A stretch of 64,000 nt of DNA from Tetrahymena thermophila SB210 (GCF_000189635.1 NW_002476350.1:63255-127254); one strand, 5' to 3'; counted from the first letter of the stretch, positions 25,301-38,922 are shown. Notes: a model not told the origin generated them from the letters alone. Program-made: numbers and translations.

Positions 25301-26022
25301 AATATTAATGGAGATCAGCTTTTTATAATGAGGATTATATAATTATTGTGATGGCAAATTTCGATGATGAAAGTGGACTATTAAATATTAATGAAGAGCT
25401 ACTATTAATTTAGGTGAAAAATTATATTCGTGAGTAATTAAAATTGGTCTTAACAATAAATCTACAGTATTTATTTAATGAGACGCTAATGGAGTATTAA
25501 ATATAATAGGATTTGTAAGTATCTAGCTTTTGTTTATGTGGTTATTTTATTAGTCATTAATAGTATTATGAAACGTTCAAGAGAATATTTGCTATGATTG
25601 ATAATGCTTGCGAGCATGTACTTATATTGTTGGTAATTGCCCAGATGACTAACATTGATAATATTCGATCATGCAATTAATGTTTTTAAAGAAGCGATTA
25701 GTAATTTTATTATTAGCATAAATAAAAATAAAGAATATTAATTGTATGTAAGAATCAGTGAATCAAATTAAAGGCTTTTTTGAGAAAGTAAAGTAAAGTA
25801 AGGGTAGAGTAGAGTAGAGAGGATAGAGTTAGATAGTAAATATGATTGATAGACAGGCACATCAGTCGATCAAATAAAAGAGAAATAATAAATGTAGATA
25901 TATTAAATTCTTTTAGAGTGAAATTGTTTCAAATTAAAATACTAAATATAGAGTAAAGACTTACAGGGTAAAAATTTATTGCTCATCTAGAGCTCTTGTA
26001 ATGTATGTTGATCGTCACTCAT
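22355..26022 (-). CDS. Polyglutamine-rich protein
   Basis: Exon 1 is 25965..26022 (MSDDQHTLQELQMSNKFLP). A very long intron follows, and exon 2 starts at 24231. Exon 2 is extremely Gln rich, with runs of six to eight Gln written as mixed CAA, CAG, TAA and TAG, broken by short ordered pieces such as LQQNPNFLALF, AALGLTQNLI and YESGIQAAQKQK. The best-ordered block is near its end: MIIQKINEDPSILQKNPTLQ, then NVIANILSSQLKGGDMNDQR and MKELFMVLGQNGLIALDQVK. The frame is convincing down to about 22981. Below that it stays open for about 208 codons to TGA 22357..22355 but turns AT-rich, so the true end is uncertain and a small spliced last exon is possible. PolyQ proteins of this type are often nuclear or RNA-linked, but nothing here fixes the function. 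Confidence 0.7.
24232..25964 (-). other. 1.7-kb first intron of the polyglutamine gene
   Basis: It begins GTAAGTCTTTACTC and ends TCAATAG on the minus strand. The split glutamine codon (T|AA) joins the two exons in phase. Most introns here are under 150 bases. It includes less AT-rich patches near 25060..25260 and 25390..25700 and a 62-codon plus-strand open frame at 25075..25263, so it may hold regulatory DNA or an unrecognised RNA. Confidence 0.55.
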
Positions 26023-29000
26023 TATTTTATGGATCAGATTTTAAATCAAACTGTGTTATGAAATAAATAGAAGTCACTCAGCCAATAAACAGGTAGCGAG
26101 AGGTGGATTTGTAATGGTGATGTGATTGGTAGAGCGTGTTGTGTGTCCTTTAGGTCTATAGAATGTATTCTTTTATATAGCTCTTCTTGTTATTTCTTCT
26201 TCTCTTCCTTTCTTTCTTTATTCTTCTTATTTTTTTAACTTTTTATAAAGTTCTTTTTTTATATTTATTATTTCTTGAAGTTTTTACTTTTTGAATATTT
26301 TATTAAAATAAGTGAGCGTACATTATCAGAAAAGTAAATTAATATCGTAATCATAAAAAGCTAAAAAGGATAAAACTTGATTATAAAAAACTGATAGTTC
26401 AGATTAAACCCTATATATTTATTTATTATTTATTTAACAATAGATAATTGAATCTAAACCTACTTTGTTAGCTTTGTCCCTAACAGATAGCTAGATACAT
26501 GTTTTATTTAAGTCTCCAACTCAAACCAAACCCTCAGAGCAGGATATTTCGATACATATAAGATGGACGGGCTATTTTATAAGGCTAACGTTTTCCTTGA
26601 CTTGACTTAGAAAGAAACAAAAGAATAATCCAGCTGATAAACAAGCAAACAAACAAAGAAATAAATAAATACTCTAGCAAACAAAAGAAGGAGGGAGTTA
26701 CGTATCTTTTTAAATAAAGAAAGAAGGTATAATTGTTAATGAATAAAGTGTAAGAAAGAACGAAGAAATGTACATAATCAAAATATTTAAAATGTAATTT
26801 AAAAATAAGATTAGGATTACAAAATTATAATTCGATTAAATACAATAATTAAAATAAATTAATAGTATTAAAAGCTATTATTAAAGCAAACTAGCAAGCA
26901 AATTGAATAATTTAAATGAATATAATTTAAACCTGTTTAAAAAGTAAGAAATAGACAAAAATCTATTAGGGTACGTACAATTTAATTTAATATTATTTTA
27001 ATAAGTGGAGTATTTATCTATCGACTTACTTACTCTTTCTTTACACTAAAAACAAAGCAGCAATTCTACTTGCATTATTTATCATTGTTTTTACTTTTCC
27101 AATTTTCTAAACTTTCAGCTCAAAGCATAAAATTATCATATTCAACCCCCATTCACTCTTTCCTTTATTAATTCTAGAACAACTACTAATATTCTTTTCT
27201 TTCTTTACTTATGCTCATCTGAGCAAGCTCTCTTTGGCTTTATCTCTTTTAAAAAGATCTATTTTTAGATTAATAAATTCTTTTAGTTTGTGTGATAGTG
27301 TGGATAAATACTCAATATAAAGCGTCAATCAATAATTTGGTTAGTGCATAGCTTATTTTTTGGTTAAGGCTCTTTAGTATTTATAAATCTATTACTAAAA
27401 ATATGATATGATATCAGCTTCTCAGGGATTTTGGAAGAAAATATTTTGGTGTTAATAAATTATGCAAGAAGAGCATATTAGAATTGTGCCATTTAACTAT
27501 GTAGAAAAACTGGTGTTATAAAATTTTAAATAAAAAGTGTAAAAAACATATAGTTTTTCATAATCAATTTTTTATTGCTTTGATCAACTTACTTTTTCTC
27601 ACTTCAGCTGATTTTATCAGAATTTAATAAAAAAAAAAACAACCCAATTTTAATTTGCTATTCATGCTTAAGACTATTATCTTTATCCACAATATCGACT
27701 ATATTTTCCCTGTATAAAAATGAATGAAGGATACTTAAATCACTTCTTAGCAGAAGATTTCAGATAGGCGAAGCGAATGCTTTTAGCGAGTATAATATTT
27801 TTAAGTGATTCAATGGATTTTCTCTTAGTTTTAGCAACTTAATTTTAGCAAACTGTTTGGGATTTAGGCACACAACACATCTATAATCTTAATGATATTG
27901 GATAGTTTGACTTAATAGAAAATTTATTATGATTACGTCTTTTATCTAATACAGTATTATTTGTTATTAAATTAAGCATACATATTTTAGCGAGATATCT
28001 TGCTAAAAAAAAAATTAATTTTTATAAATAAAAGTTTGAAATTTATAAGTAATTTATGCAAAATATTCTAATTTAAAATATTTAATAAATTTAAACGTTT
28101 CTTTGGTCTAAGAACTATTTCAAATTCTAACAATCATTTAATCTTCTATTCTAAATTTTGCATAGAAGAAATCTATCAAAATTGCTTTTAAATTTGAATA
28201 ATTATCAAAGAGGGATTAATATTTTCTATAAATCATAATCACCGCCTTTCCATTTTTTATTTAAAATATTAGTGAACTAACGTACTTTCAATTGTTGAAA
28301 TATATTTAGCAGAATTCAAAATAAAATTAAGTTACTGATTAGAATTCCTTATTTTTTTAGACATAATAAATATCTTTGTTTTTATATAAAATTAATATCC
28401 ATATGGATAAATTAAAAAAATATATAATAACTATAATCTAATTTGTCATCATAACAAATTATTTCTTAAAGTATTTCGGTTTTTTTTCCTTTTTATTTGA
28501 TTAAAAATATTTAAAAATTATTATAACTCAATGAATAAATAAATACAAATAAAAAAATAACTTTTTGTATAAATAATTATTAGTAAAGTAACAAATAACA
28601 AAATAAATAAATATATATATATCAATCATATTATTTAGAACCAACCAATCAAATGATTCTATATTTTATTAAAAATTTTTGCATCTATTAATTTATTTAT
28701 TTATTCTTTATACATTTCTAAATAAAGATATATCTGGCTCAATAATTTTCTGTCTCATTTCTTTCATAAATTTATGAAAAAATTTGGATAATTTCTCCCG
28801 CATACTTTATTTAAATAATAAGCTATTGGCTCGCTAAAAAATAATATAAAATTAAATAAAATTGCACAAATAGAGATATTTGAAATCAATTCCATTGAAA
28901 TAAGAATCCAACTACCATAATTAATACTTAAAAGGAAAGGGCTGCATAACTTTTGTTAAGCAAAATAATAGGAATATAAATATAATAGATGTATTTTATG

Positions 29001-30724
29001 CATTGAAAAAAATCGAATAAATTAATTAAAGTGTCTAAAATAAGATTTATCATTATTTTCATTAATTTTATTTGGAAATAAAAATATCCTTAGTTATTCG
29101 CATATGAATCTCTATGTAAGCTAGATTAAGTAAGGTCAATAAAAAATTTTCAAATTATCATTAATTTGAATTTTTTCAAATAAAAACAAACAAACAAACA
29201 AATATAATTAAAATCAAATAAAAAAATCAATTAGTATATTTGCATATTTCATATATCTTGAATGATTAATATTACCTAAATATCTGGGCTGAGTTGTACC
29301 TTTCTTTGATTGTTCTGCACAATAAATATAGCAAACAGCTAAAATTTGATATTTCTTTTATTTATCTTTTTATTAAATAGCAAGAAAAGTTAGTTTATAA
29401 GTCTAATTTATTTAAATTTTTTAAAGTTTTTGTTATAATTTTAATAAAATATTATTTCTATCATCTATCTATGATTATTTACTTAATAATATTGAATTAA
29501 AGATATTATTTTTAGCTTTTTAAACTGATATAATTAGATTTTAAAAATTAGCATACAATTTTTATATATTAATTTATGCTTCAAATTCATAAAAAAGTAA
29601 CATAAGAAGAAATATATAAAATAACTACCTTTAAAAAAAATTATATCTGTAAAATTTAGCTTAGCAAAATAACTTAAAAGTGATTATCTAAAATAAAAGC
29701 AAATAGTTTTTGATCAGTTTGAATATTAATTATATTTTAAGATTTTGTAAATCAATTATTTATTACCTTTAATTTAATTTTATTATATACTTTTATATTT
29801 AATTCTATTTTTCTCATGTTTAAAATTGAAATTGACCAAAGAATCAATCTATATTTTTCAATCTTAAAAGCATTTTTTTATTATGAATATCATCATTTTT
29901 TTGTGACTAATCAAAACTATTCAATTCTATGTCTTTAACATGCATATTATTATTGCGATTAACTTATCAGTTTTAATTTGGCTATTTTAATTGTATTTTT
30001 TTTCATCTAAAAACAAATTTTTCATACTTTTTTGCATTTCATTTACTTATTAAATCATTAAATTTTGATATAATTTATTTTTTATATTAAGCACATCATA
30101 TTTTTAGCTCTCAAATAATGATTTTCCATTTTATTTTTAATTTATTAAAATATTTGCTTTATCTATTTTAAAAAATTTACTTTGTAAAAATAATAGATAT
30201 AAAAAAATATAATTTAAAAATATTAATAGGCAAAAAGATTATTACTGAATTTTAATGAAATATTATTTTTTTACTTTTTGTGTTTTTTTATGAAAAGAAT
30301 TAAATAGCTTTTTTTAAAATAACTTTAAAAACATTTAAATTATAATTCTCTTAATTTAAAAATGGATAATTAATGAGAGAAAAATAACAAAAGAATCCTT
30401 TTTAAAATGGATTTATTGTGCTTTTTTATATAAAACATAAATAAGGATTAAATTTATTTGCTTTTTATATTTATAAATTTGACAAAATTAGAAATTGCAT
30501 TCTAAAAACGAAAGATTTAAATTTATTAAGCAAATACTATGATTGTAATGAAATATTTAGTTATACATTTAAATTTGAAACAAACAAATTTTGTTGCATC
30601 AACAAATATTTATTTATTTATTTATTTTTTAGTTATTAATGAATTTAAGAGTAATTTACACATATATATTTATTTTCTTTTATGTTTTAATTCCTTGAAT
30701 AAAAAAGTAATTGTTTGATTTTTT
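26023..30724. other. Gene-poor 4.7-kb region
   Basis: The longest stretch without a firm gene. GC-richer patches lie at about 26040..26160 (probably the 5' flank of the polyQ gene, with CCAAT-like words) and 26440..26620. A 70-codon plus-strand frame lies at 27720..27932. From about 28000 to 30720 it is uniform AT-rich sequence with no coding signal. Confidence 0.45.
27720..27932 (+). CDS. Possible small protein, 70 residues
   Basis: ATG 27720 to TGA 27930..27932 in the ciliate code, no intron. The translation begins MNEGYLNHFLAEDFRQAKRM and contains the hydrophobic stretch MLLASIIFLSDSMDFLLVLA, so it could be a membrane peptide. Base composition is richer in G+C than its flanks, which favours a real feature. 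Against it, a 46-codon frame of similar quality lies on the opposite strand. No family was recognised. It may be a conserved non-coding element instead. Confidence 0.25.
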
Positions 30725-33700
30725 TCAATCTAAAAGCGAATTTTCAGCTTCATTAAAATTTGCTTCTTGTTAATTTTGTTAATTACTTTAACTAACATAC
30801 TTCTAGTATATCTGGTGATTATTATGGTCGCTAAATATTTGGTTATAGCTTTAGTATTCGTCAGATTAATGAGTAATATTATTATTTTCTTTTGTGAAAT
30901 CTTAATTTGTTGAAAGATGCTCAAGTGACCCATCTTCAATTTTTTGATCTTCTTAATTTGTATTGAATTTAGGAGAAAAGAATAGATTCTTTCTAAAATC
31001 AGATTTATTCTTTGAACGCTCAGTTAAATTAATATTTTCCTCTCCTATCTTAGATTCTATGAAGTTTATGAAATCTCTGCAAGCTTTTAAATTTTTGCTG
31101 CCATTTACTCCTATCTAATTAATCAAAATAGGCTGCGAATTTGAGGAATAGATCTAGGATCCTTGGCTTATGCTTTATCTGTTGTCGGTGATTTAGCTTG
31201 GTAATTAATGATTATTCTATTGGTAGTCTTAAGCTTAATAATTAATAGAATAATTATTCTCAATCTAAAATTAGTTGCTGTTTTATTCATTAGAAATTTA
31301 ATTTTACACGTCACAACCTTTTTAAAATAAAAATTGTTATTATTGGAAGGACCTTTATTAATTTTCTTTTTAATCATAGGAATTTTCTTAGTTATAAAAA
31401 GAATTATTCTAAAAGGACTCTCTTGTTTAAAGAGCTCCGCACATTTGACTGTAACTCTTTTACACAACTTAAAGCTAGCTGAATTGTGAGTTAGACTATA
31501 TTGAACTTCTGTTTTCATTTTTCTGCTTTTAGAGGTTTTCATGATTTTGAATGCAGTGAGTAAAAGAATCTGTATGCTTGTTATTGGCATTAGGATTTAA
31601 ATTACTGAGATAAATTTATTAAATTTCATGTTAAAAATATTATTATTGTTATTGTTATTATTATTTAGGAGTGTAAATCATAGAATTAGTTTAGTTGTTA
31701 AAGCCATTGCTTATGTCAGCAAATTTCGAAGTAGAGTTATATTCTTTATTTTGATCTGCTTCGTCATTGAATGAGTTATTCACAGTAAAATTGTTACTGT
31801 CTAATTCATATTAGGTATTCTGATTCTCTTAGTTTTTAAAAACTTACTCTCCAAATGTTTGCTATTCATCTAAATCCTCTTAAAGCTAGCTTTATTATTA
31901 TTCTTTTATAAAAGCAGCCATTAATTTACTTTCTCCACCCTAAAGAGTAAATTAAGAAACATCGACACTATTTAGATAGTCGTTGTTTTTTTATTCTTTT
32001 GTAATTAAATTTGATCCATAAGGAGAGCTGTTTGTCTGTAACTAGGGGCTTACTGATCCATTCTTTATTATATCAGAATAAAAGGTGTTATTTCTAGCTT
32101 GATTTGCATGAATCTTCTCCAGTATATTCTTATATTTCTCATTACCAGAGCTTTTTGTTGCAGATACTGGTTCTTCATTTATCTGAGCATCCTACTAAGA
32201 AAACAAAGTTCTAAAAGCTCCAGTTTATTATTTTTAAGAGTTGGTTTAGCTATTTTTTACAATCAATGAAATTTATGAATCGAAATTATTATGGTTTATT
32301 TCATTTACTTAATTTTATTCTGGTAAAGGTTAAAAATCAGCTTAGTTTAACTAATAGAAATTAAAATTTTTGGATTTGCTTTCTTTAGATGTTGTAGAGT
32401 TTATTTAATTTTGAATCTAATGTAATTAATTGATATTGTTTTAGTCATTTTAATTTAAACTATTTTAACTTTGATTTCTAATTTGGTTGTTTAAGATTTC
32501 ATTTTAGAATTATCGAGTTTAGATATTTTAATTTTGTATTTGATTTTATTAATTTAAAAGTTAGTTTTATAATTGATTTTATTAATTTAATAGTTTTAGA
32601 TTTTGTTAATGCTAAACTTGATTTTACTAATTTTACAGTTGATTTGATTAATTTAATGTTTAATTTTATTAGTTTGAAAGTTGATTTTATTAAATTTATA
32701 GTTAATTTTAACAGTTAATTTGTTTGATATTTTGAGCATTCAATCCAGCAATAGGAGTGTCATTTACACTCTATCTTGAATAATACTTGAGTTAATCTCT
32801 TTTATTCTTGTTGTAGAGATCTGGAGATTTGTATAGATCTTCTTCCTATTCTTCTGAGGTCTTTATTTAATTACTTTGAACTATTTAGGAAAACTATTAG
32901 TTTTGATTGTAATTTTTCAACTGATTAGCAAGATTAGAAATAGATTTAACCATAATTGAGGAAGTTTGAGAAATTGGAAGTATGCTGTTTGTTAAATAGC
33001 AAAATTTGTCACTTGTATTTGCAAAATTACAAATGCTTTGAGATTCGTTATTATTTAAATTAGTTTGCTGAATAGTATTTTTTTGATTTTAAATTTAGTT
33101 TTCTTCAATAATTTATTAGAAATTATCTTCATTTATTTGTTTGCTGCTAGTTATTTGTTCATTTTATTAATTTTGCTATAATTTTAGTAACTATGAAATA
33201 CCAATTCGTTGATAAATTTATGACTGCTAAACTTATGTTTTATCTTCTTCTTAATTGAATTCTTGAGATGCATATGATGGCTCGATAGAAATGTTTTGGT
33301 ACAAACTTTTATTTGACTAGAGAGGTAGTTCCTTCTTTAGATCATTGACTTCATTTAATTGATTGTTAACTTAGTTATTAAATAATTTAGAATTTTTTTT
33401 TATCAAAGTGGTTTGATACTATTAAACTTAGAATATCTTTTGAATCTGATTTTCGTTCGACTCTGTAGAAACTTTCATCAAAGGAATAGTTTGTTACTAA
33501 AGATCAGCGAAGTATTCATTTATAATTTATATCTTTTATTTATAGTTTTCCATTATCGCATTGAATGAATCTAGTTCAATACTTTACAGTATCGAGTCAT
33601 GATGAACAAGAATATCACTTGATATTTGATTCAGCTCGCTAAAAATCTCTTTTGCCTCAGAATTCAAGCGAGTGTAAGTGTTTTCATTTTCTATTTTTAG

Positions 33701-35271
33701 CTTATTAATTTCTGAAAGAACCCAGTTTTTCCTCTCAATTAATTCTCTCTCAATTTTCAAAAAGGTATTTTCAACTAACGAAGCAGATTTTGTGTAAAAC
33801 TGAAATAGCTACTCTCTTTTGTGGATCATTCTATCCATAATATTCTCGTGTTCAGGTTTCTTTTACAAAATGATGTTTAATAAATGCTACATCTCCTGTT
33901 TCATTTTGTTTTAAGTTGTTTCTTTGACAATCTCTTCAATTTTATACCCCTTTGTGGCTAATTCAATTGCACATCTTGAACAAATCGTTGATCTCTCTGA
34001 GTTGAAACTCGCTATATATTTTGCCTTATTTTATATAATAAAAAATAGAATTATTAATAAATCCTAAAAATAAATATTCAACAATCAATAAATTAATCGA
34101 TCATCGATCAGTAATATAATAGAATGAATGAATAAAATATCTAATGATAATTTATTTAAGAATTAAATATTTAGAATACCTTCTTATTAGGATGTGTTTA
34201 ACATGGATAAAAATTATTTTGATCTGTCAAGTCATCATCATCATTTAAAGTATTTACTCTAGTGTTGACAGAGGATTTATCTGCGGAAGAGTAAGGAAGA
34301 GAGTTTGCCTCGGTAGATAACTAATTAGCTTAGGTAGATATCCTTTACAATATTTATTTAGTAAAAGTATCATTATTTTCTAAAAAGGATTTAGCTCTGT
34401 CTGTATAGGCTTGCTATTTATTTAAGTTTTCAGCTAATAATTATATGCTATTGCTATCCTTTTGGTTTAGTTTGCTAGCCAATTGAGCAATGAATTGATT
34501 CATTTCGCTTTTGTCTTTCATTGTATTACATTTCTATTTAGTATTTTCTTCTTCACTCACTACCTGCATATTTTAATTGCTAATGCAGGATGTTTACCTT
34601 GCAGATTTAGGGTGATTTATTAAAGCTATTTTTTTAGGTAGAGTATTTGATTTTCCATTAATTGATTGCTAGCTTAATGAATTAATGATGTTACTATGAA
34701 TATTTTCTTTATTAACAAATATAGATCCATCTTGGTTGTTAGAGTGTATTAGTGAAACAGTTTGCTTTTAGTTAGTTGTTTGTCCGTTTTATGAACTTAT
34801 AGAATTACTGTTTCCTTTTTTTGTTTAAAATTTCTACCTCTAAAGTAGAGCACTACTACTTTTTTGTTTAATGATCTTTTAATCTATAGGACTCAAGCTT
34901 GTTCTAGTAGTTTTTTAAAGAGGAGCTTTAAATTGGTTGGTTTGGTTTTACTAAACTAAAGAATATGACGGTTGTATTTTGGATTGATTTTAAGCTAATT
35001 AGATGCTTAAAGAGTGTTTTTAATTATCTGGTTTTTAGTTATTAAGATTCTCAATCCTCAAAGAAGAATTGGCGTGTTTTACAGACTGAGATCCTAGTGA
35101 TAAATTCTAAGAGCGTTTGATATCTTTCTTTTGAAGATTAATTGTCCCAAAGTAATGTTGCATGAGGTCCACAGTAGGGATTTATGAAAAAGCTTAATTC
35201 TGTCTTTATAATTGGGATGAAATTTATTAAGAGAATTGTTAGGGTAAAGTGCTACTCTTTCCTAGCTGCAT
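30725..35271 (-). CDS. B-box zinc-finger protein with very long Asn/Gln-rich tail
   Basis: Two exons, 34180..35271 and 30725..34024, giving 1,463 residues with exact codon counts. The first 340 residues are Ser/Thr/Gln rich and probably disordered. A B-box-like zinc finger spans the intron: PCQTHPNKK then KYIASFNSERSTICSRC, so Cys and His ligands come from both exons. It is followed by a coiled coil (about residues 390 to 560: MDRMIHKREQLFQFY, FLKIERELIERKNWVLSEIN), as in many ciliate B-box proteins and in TRIM proteins, where the box precedes a coiled coil. No RING is seen before it, so ubiquitin ligase activity is not supported. The rest is Asn/Gln rich, with an imperfect Asn-Gln-Gln-Asn-Gln-Leu repeat region. 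A scaffold role is inferred. Confidence 0.88.
32436..32720 (-). repeat. Imperfect Asn/Gln repeat within the B-box gene
   Basis: Several degenerate copies of a unit of about 25 to 30 bases, reading on the minus strand as Leu-x-Asn-Gln-Gln-Asn-Gln. In-frame expansion of AAT and TAA codons is the likely origin. Confidence 0.65.
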
Positions 35272-36734
35272 TTAATAAGTATATATAATATTTAATATTA
35301 ATTGCGCTTCTTTGTTAAATCTAAATAATAATACTTGCTTGTTTATTGATTTATTTATTTATTCAGTCAATATTAAATATCCTTATCAAAACAATCATTC
35401 ATTCATTATCAAATAAAATTTTTGAACCTTTTTTGAATTTGAATTAAATTTTGATCACTAAATATCTTCAAAGCTTTCAATTAAATAATTGACATTCATA
35501 CTATGATATTTTGATTTCAAGAAGTGCGCAATTTTTTATCTTTATTTTATTTAATTTTTATCTTCTATCCAATATTTCATTCATGTTTTATTTTTTTTAA
35601 ATCAATAAAAATCTAATTTTTAAAAATATTTTTCATAGATTTTTCTTAATATTAATAAAATATTGTTCATAAAGCAGTATTTTTATAACAACAAAGGTTA
35701 TAATAGCAAATTTATAAAAAGATTTAAAATTCAGTTAATTTTCATAATTTTTTCTTTTTCTCTATTAAATATTCCTGAAAATTAATTGGATTAAGAAGAA
35801 AATAAAAGTTAATTTTTCATTGAAATATAACGATACAAATAAAACATCAATTATTCACTTAGGTTTTCTATTTTCTTTCTTCTGTTTAATTGCTTTAAAA
35901 TTTAATTTTATATTTTTAAATGAATGAAAATATTCATAAAGTGATTTAAAACAAATTATTTTTAATCATTTTTATCTTTTTCACTTTTGAAAATAAATTG
36001 AATTAAAAGAAATGAATTTTAAATTAAGAGGCAAAGATAAATAACTTTCTTTCTACTATTTAATAGTTTTTATATAAAAAAATATTGATAAAGATATTTA
36101 TAATAAATATATTTTCGTTTAATTTTTATCTTTTTCCCAATTAAAAGTCTTGAAAATTATTTGGATAAAGAAGAAAAAAACTAATTGAATTTTAAATTAA
36201 ACTGGATATAATTAAAATATTAAATATTTCACTGATATTCTAAATTTTCTTACTGCTTTTAATAGAGTTTTTAAAATCAAATTAATTTATTTTATTAAAA
36301 ACATTAAATTTGAATTTATATGGATTGCATGTATAATCAATTATGACAACTTTTAAATAAACTAAAATAAATTTAAATTAATTCAAAATAATTTTGTTTT
36401 TGTTTACTTTAAAATGAAAAGAATTGAAATTCTAAAAGATCAAAGTTATTAATTAGCAAATACATAAAAAAAATGTTTATCTATATTATATTGTATTAAA
36501 TATTTTAAATTTTCTATATATTTATTAGTTGACAGAATTAAATAGACTGTAATTTAGTATTTATTTATATATTAATGTATGTAAGTCCAAAAAAGTTCTA
36601 GATTGAAACAAAGCTATTGATTATAAATAAATTGTATATTTAAAGCTTTCATCAAAAAATTAATTAATTATTTCTAAAAATTTAAATTATATACAAAATC
36701 AATCAATTAATCAAGCATATAAAAATTAGCAAAA
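35272..36734. other. AT-rich divergent intergenic region
   Basis: Separates the starts of the B-box gene (minus) and the Tap42 gene (plus). No open frame with coding character was seen. Confidence 0.5.
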
Positions 36735-38137
36735 ATGGAAGAATAATAAAATAGTCAATCTTCAAGCAACCCTCTAGAACATTTCCATAGTGATTTTTTC
36801 ACTGTTGATGAAATCTCGAAGGCTTTTGATGAAGTTTAGGAAAGATGTTTTAGATACGATGAAGAATGCACTGACTAAGGAATAGCTCCTTACATGAAAA
36901 CCATAGGAGATTTAAATAAAATTCAACAATCTATTATTCGTCATTCTCTGTTTTCCATCAATGAAGAATTAAACGAAATAGCAACAGAAAATCTCAAGTA
37001 ATTTAAAATTAGCTTTAAAGTTGTTTAGATAACAAAATTCCTTTTATTATTAGGTATTTGCTCGTTCCATATTATATGGGATATGTCTACTCTAGAATAA
37101 ATGAAGATAGAAAAAAAAAGTTAGAGTTTTCACAGTTGTTCTTAAGTGAATTTTTAAAGCTATTAAATCACTATGAATTAGTGAATAAGGAAGTAATTCA
37201 AATTGCATACATCCTTGTTTTAATTTCATTTTCTTTTAGGTTAAAAAGCAATGGAAAAATTTAAGTGATGATAATAATTATCAAATTACTCGTGATGAGA
37301 AGATTGCAACTTATAAGGAACAAAAGAATTTAGAAAACAAATTAAAAGTAGATTTTTAAATAATAAATTAACTAATTAACATAATGATGAATGTTTTTTC
37401 ATTTAAGAATTTAGAAAAGATCAAAGAAGAATCAGACCGCAGAGAGATTATTACAACACAAATAAACATTTGTATTTACAAGTCTATTGATCTTCTTCGT
37501 TCAAATGTATAGGAAGTAGAAATTCTTGATTATAAAGAAAAAATAGAAAATGACCCTAAAGCAAAAGAATAACACGAAAAAATTATGAATAGACCACTTC
37601 CTAAGCCAACTGTTACAAAGATAAGCGTAATTATAAATAAATAAATAGATAATCCAAATTAATTTTATTCTAGAATAATATTGAATTAAATTTTGAAAAT
37701 AATCTTGAAAAAATTTTATAATAAAGAAACCAGATGACAAGAGTGTTCCCTTCATGTTAGAATAAAATAAAGGAAAAGTTGATTACTTGTGTCATGGATG
37801 TGCTTACACAATGGGAGAAAAAAGATAGGAGCTAATGTAATAGGTAAATTAAAGACATTCCCTTTTAAGATTTTTTAATCATACAAATTAATAAAAGGTA
37901 TTTACTCCAGGTACTACTATGCCAACAGTAAGTTTGGACTAATTAGCTGATATAGAAATTGGTAACATGTAAAAAATGAAGGACTCTGAAGAAGCAGCCA
38001 AAAAAAGATAATAAGAATAAGAGGATGCTGATTCTGATAGAGACTCTGTTGGAGATGCTAAATAAGAAGAAGCTCGTAGATGGGACGATTGGAAAGACGA
38101 AAACGAAAAAGGTGCAGGAAATCGTTTTGGCAAATGA
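36735..38137 (+). CDS. IGBP1: TAP42/IGBP1 (alpha4) family regulator of type 2A phosphatases
   Basis: Binds catalytic subunits of PP2A-type phosphatases in the cytosol and links them to TOR signalling in yeast and animals. Exons: 36735..36997, 37054..37192, 37240..37347, 37408..37626, 37727..37843 and 37898..38137; all phases fit and the protein is about 361 residues. The N-terminal helical half carries the family block KYLLVPYYMGYVYSRINEDR, then FLKLLNHYELVNKE. The middle has a helix pair (NLEKIKEESDRREIITTQIN). The C terminus carries VFTPGTTMPTVSLDQLADIE and ends WDDWKDENEKGAGNRFGK, matching the family pattern W-D-x-(F/W)-K-(D/E)-x-x-x-x-G-x-G-N. An oddity is the segment YLCHGCAYTMGEKR, with a Cys-x-x-Cys-like pair, before the VFTPG block. 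It is head to head with the B-box gene. Confidence 0.94.
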
Positions 38138-38922
38138 AAACAGAAATATGCTTACATATAATTTTTTTGGATAAAAAATTCATAAATTGATGAATGAGCA
38201 TTTTATATTATACAAAATCAATCATTTAATATTTTTTCAGTTTTAAATTAAATAAACCTTTTAATTAATAAATTTTTAAATCACAACTTAATTAATTAAT
38301 CTTTGTATTTTATTTCAAATATTTTTATTGTTTTTTAATCAATTAATAAATTAATTAATTCAAATAAAAAATTAATTTAGATGTTTTTATTTGTACAGCT
38401 TTCATGTTTAATGAATATTTTAAGCAAAGAATATTTTATTTATTATTTTAAAAGTATATGTAAAGGGAATAAAAAATGCTTCTTTTTATATTAGATTAAA
38501 TTAGTTTAAAAGATTTAAAGAGATTTTATTTAATTAAAGATATAAAGATACTAAATATCTATTTATCTTTTGACATTATTTGACTGAATAGGAAAGTATC
38601 ATTTGAATGAAATGAGCAGAGAATCAAAAAGATAAATAGATAGATAGAGATTATGAAGATTGATAATCACACCTTTGTTTATTTATAAATATATGTATTT
38701 ATATATAAATATGCATTGATAGATAGATAGATGAGAGAATTGAATTGACAAGGAAAAAAAGATGAGGAGGAGAAAGAATAAAATGATAGAGAGGAATAAA
38801 AAGAAATAAAAGAAAGGAAAAACAAACATTGAAATTAATTAATTAATAAATTAAAATAAATAAGAAACTAAAGAAATTAAATAAATTAGGAAATTATTTG
38901 ACTAAAAGTTAGAATAAAGAGA
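38138..38922. other. Intergenic region with GATA microsatellites and a purine tract
   Basis: It holds two (GATA)n runs (about 38628..38650 and 38710..38735) and then about 190 bases nearly free of C and poor in T on the plus strand (about 38735..38922), ending just before the next start codon. Confidence 0.55.

Noticed and set aside
26440..26620. Possible exon (45-codon plus-strand frame without ATG)
   Set aside because: No start codon, no supporting splice partner and no motif; kept only as a GC-richer island.
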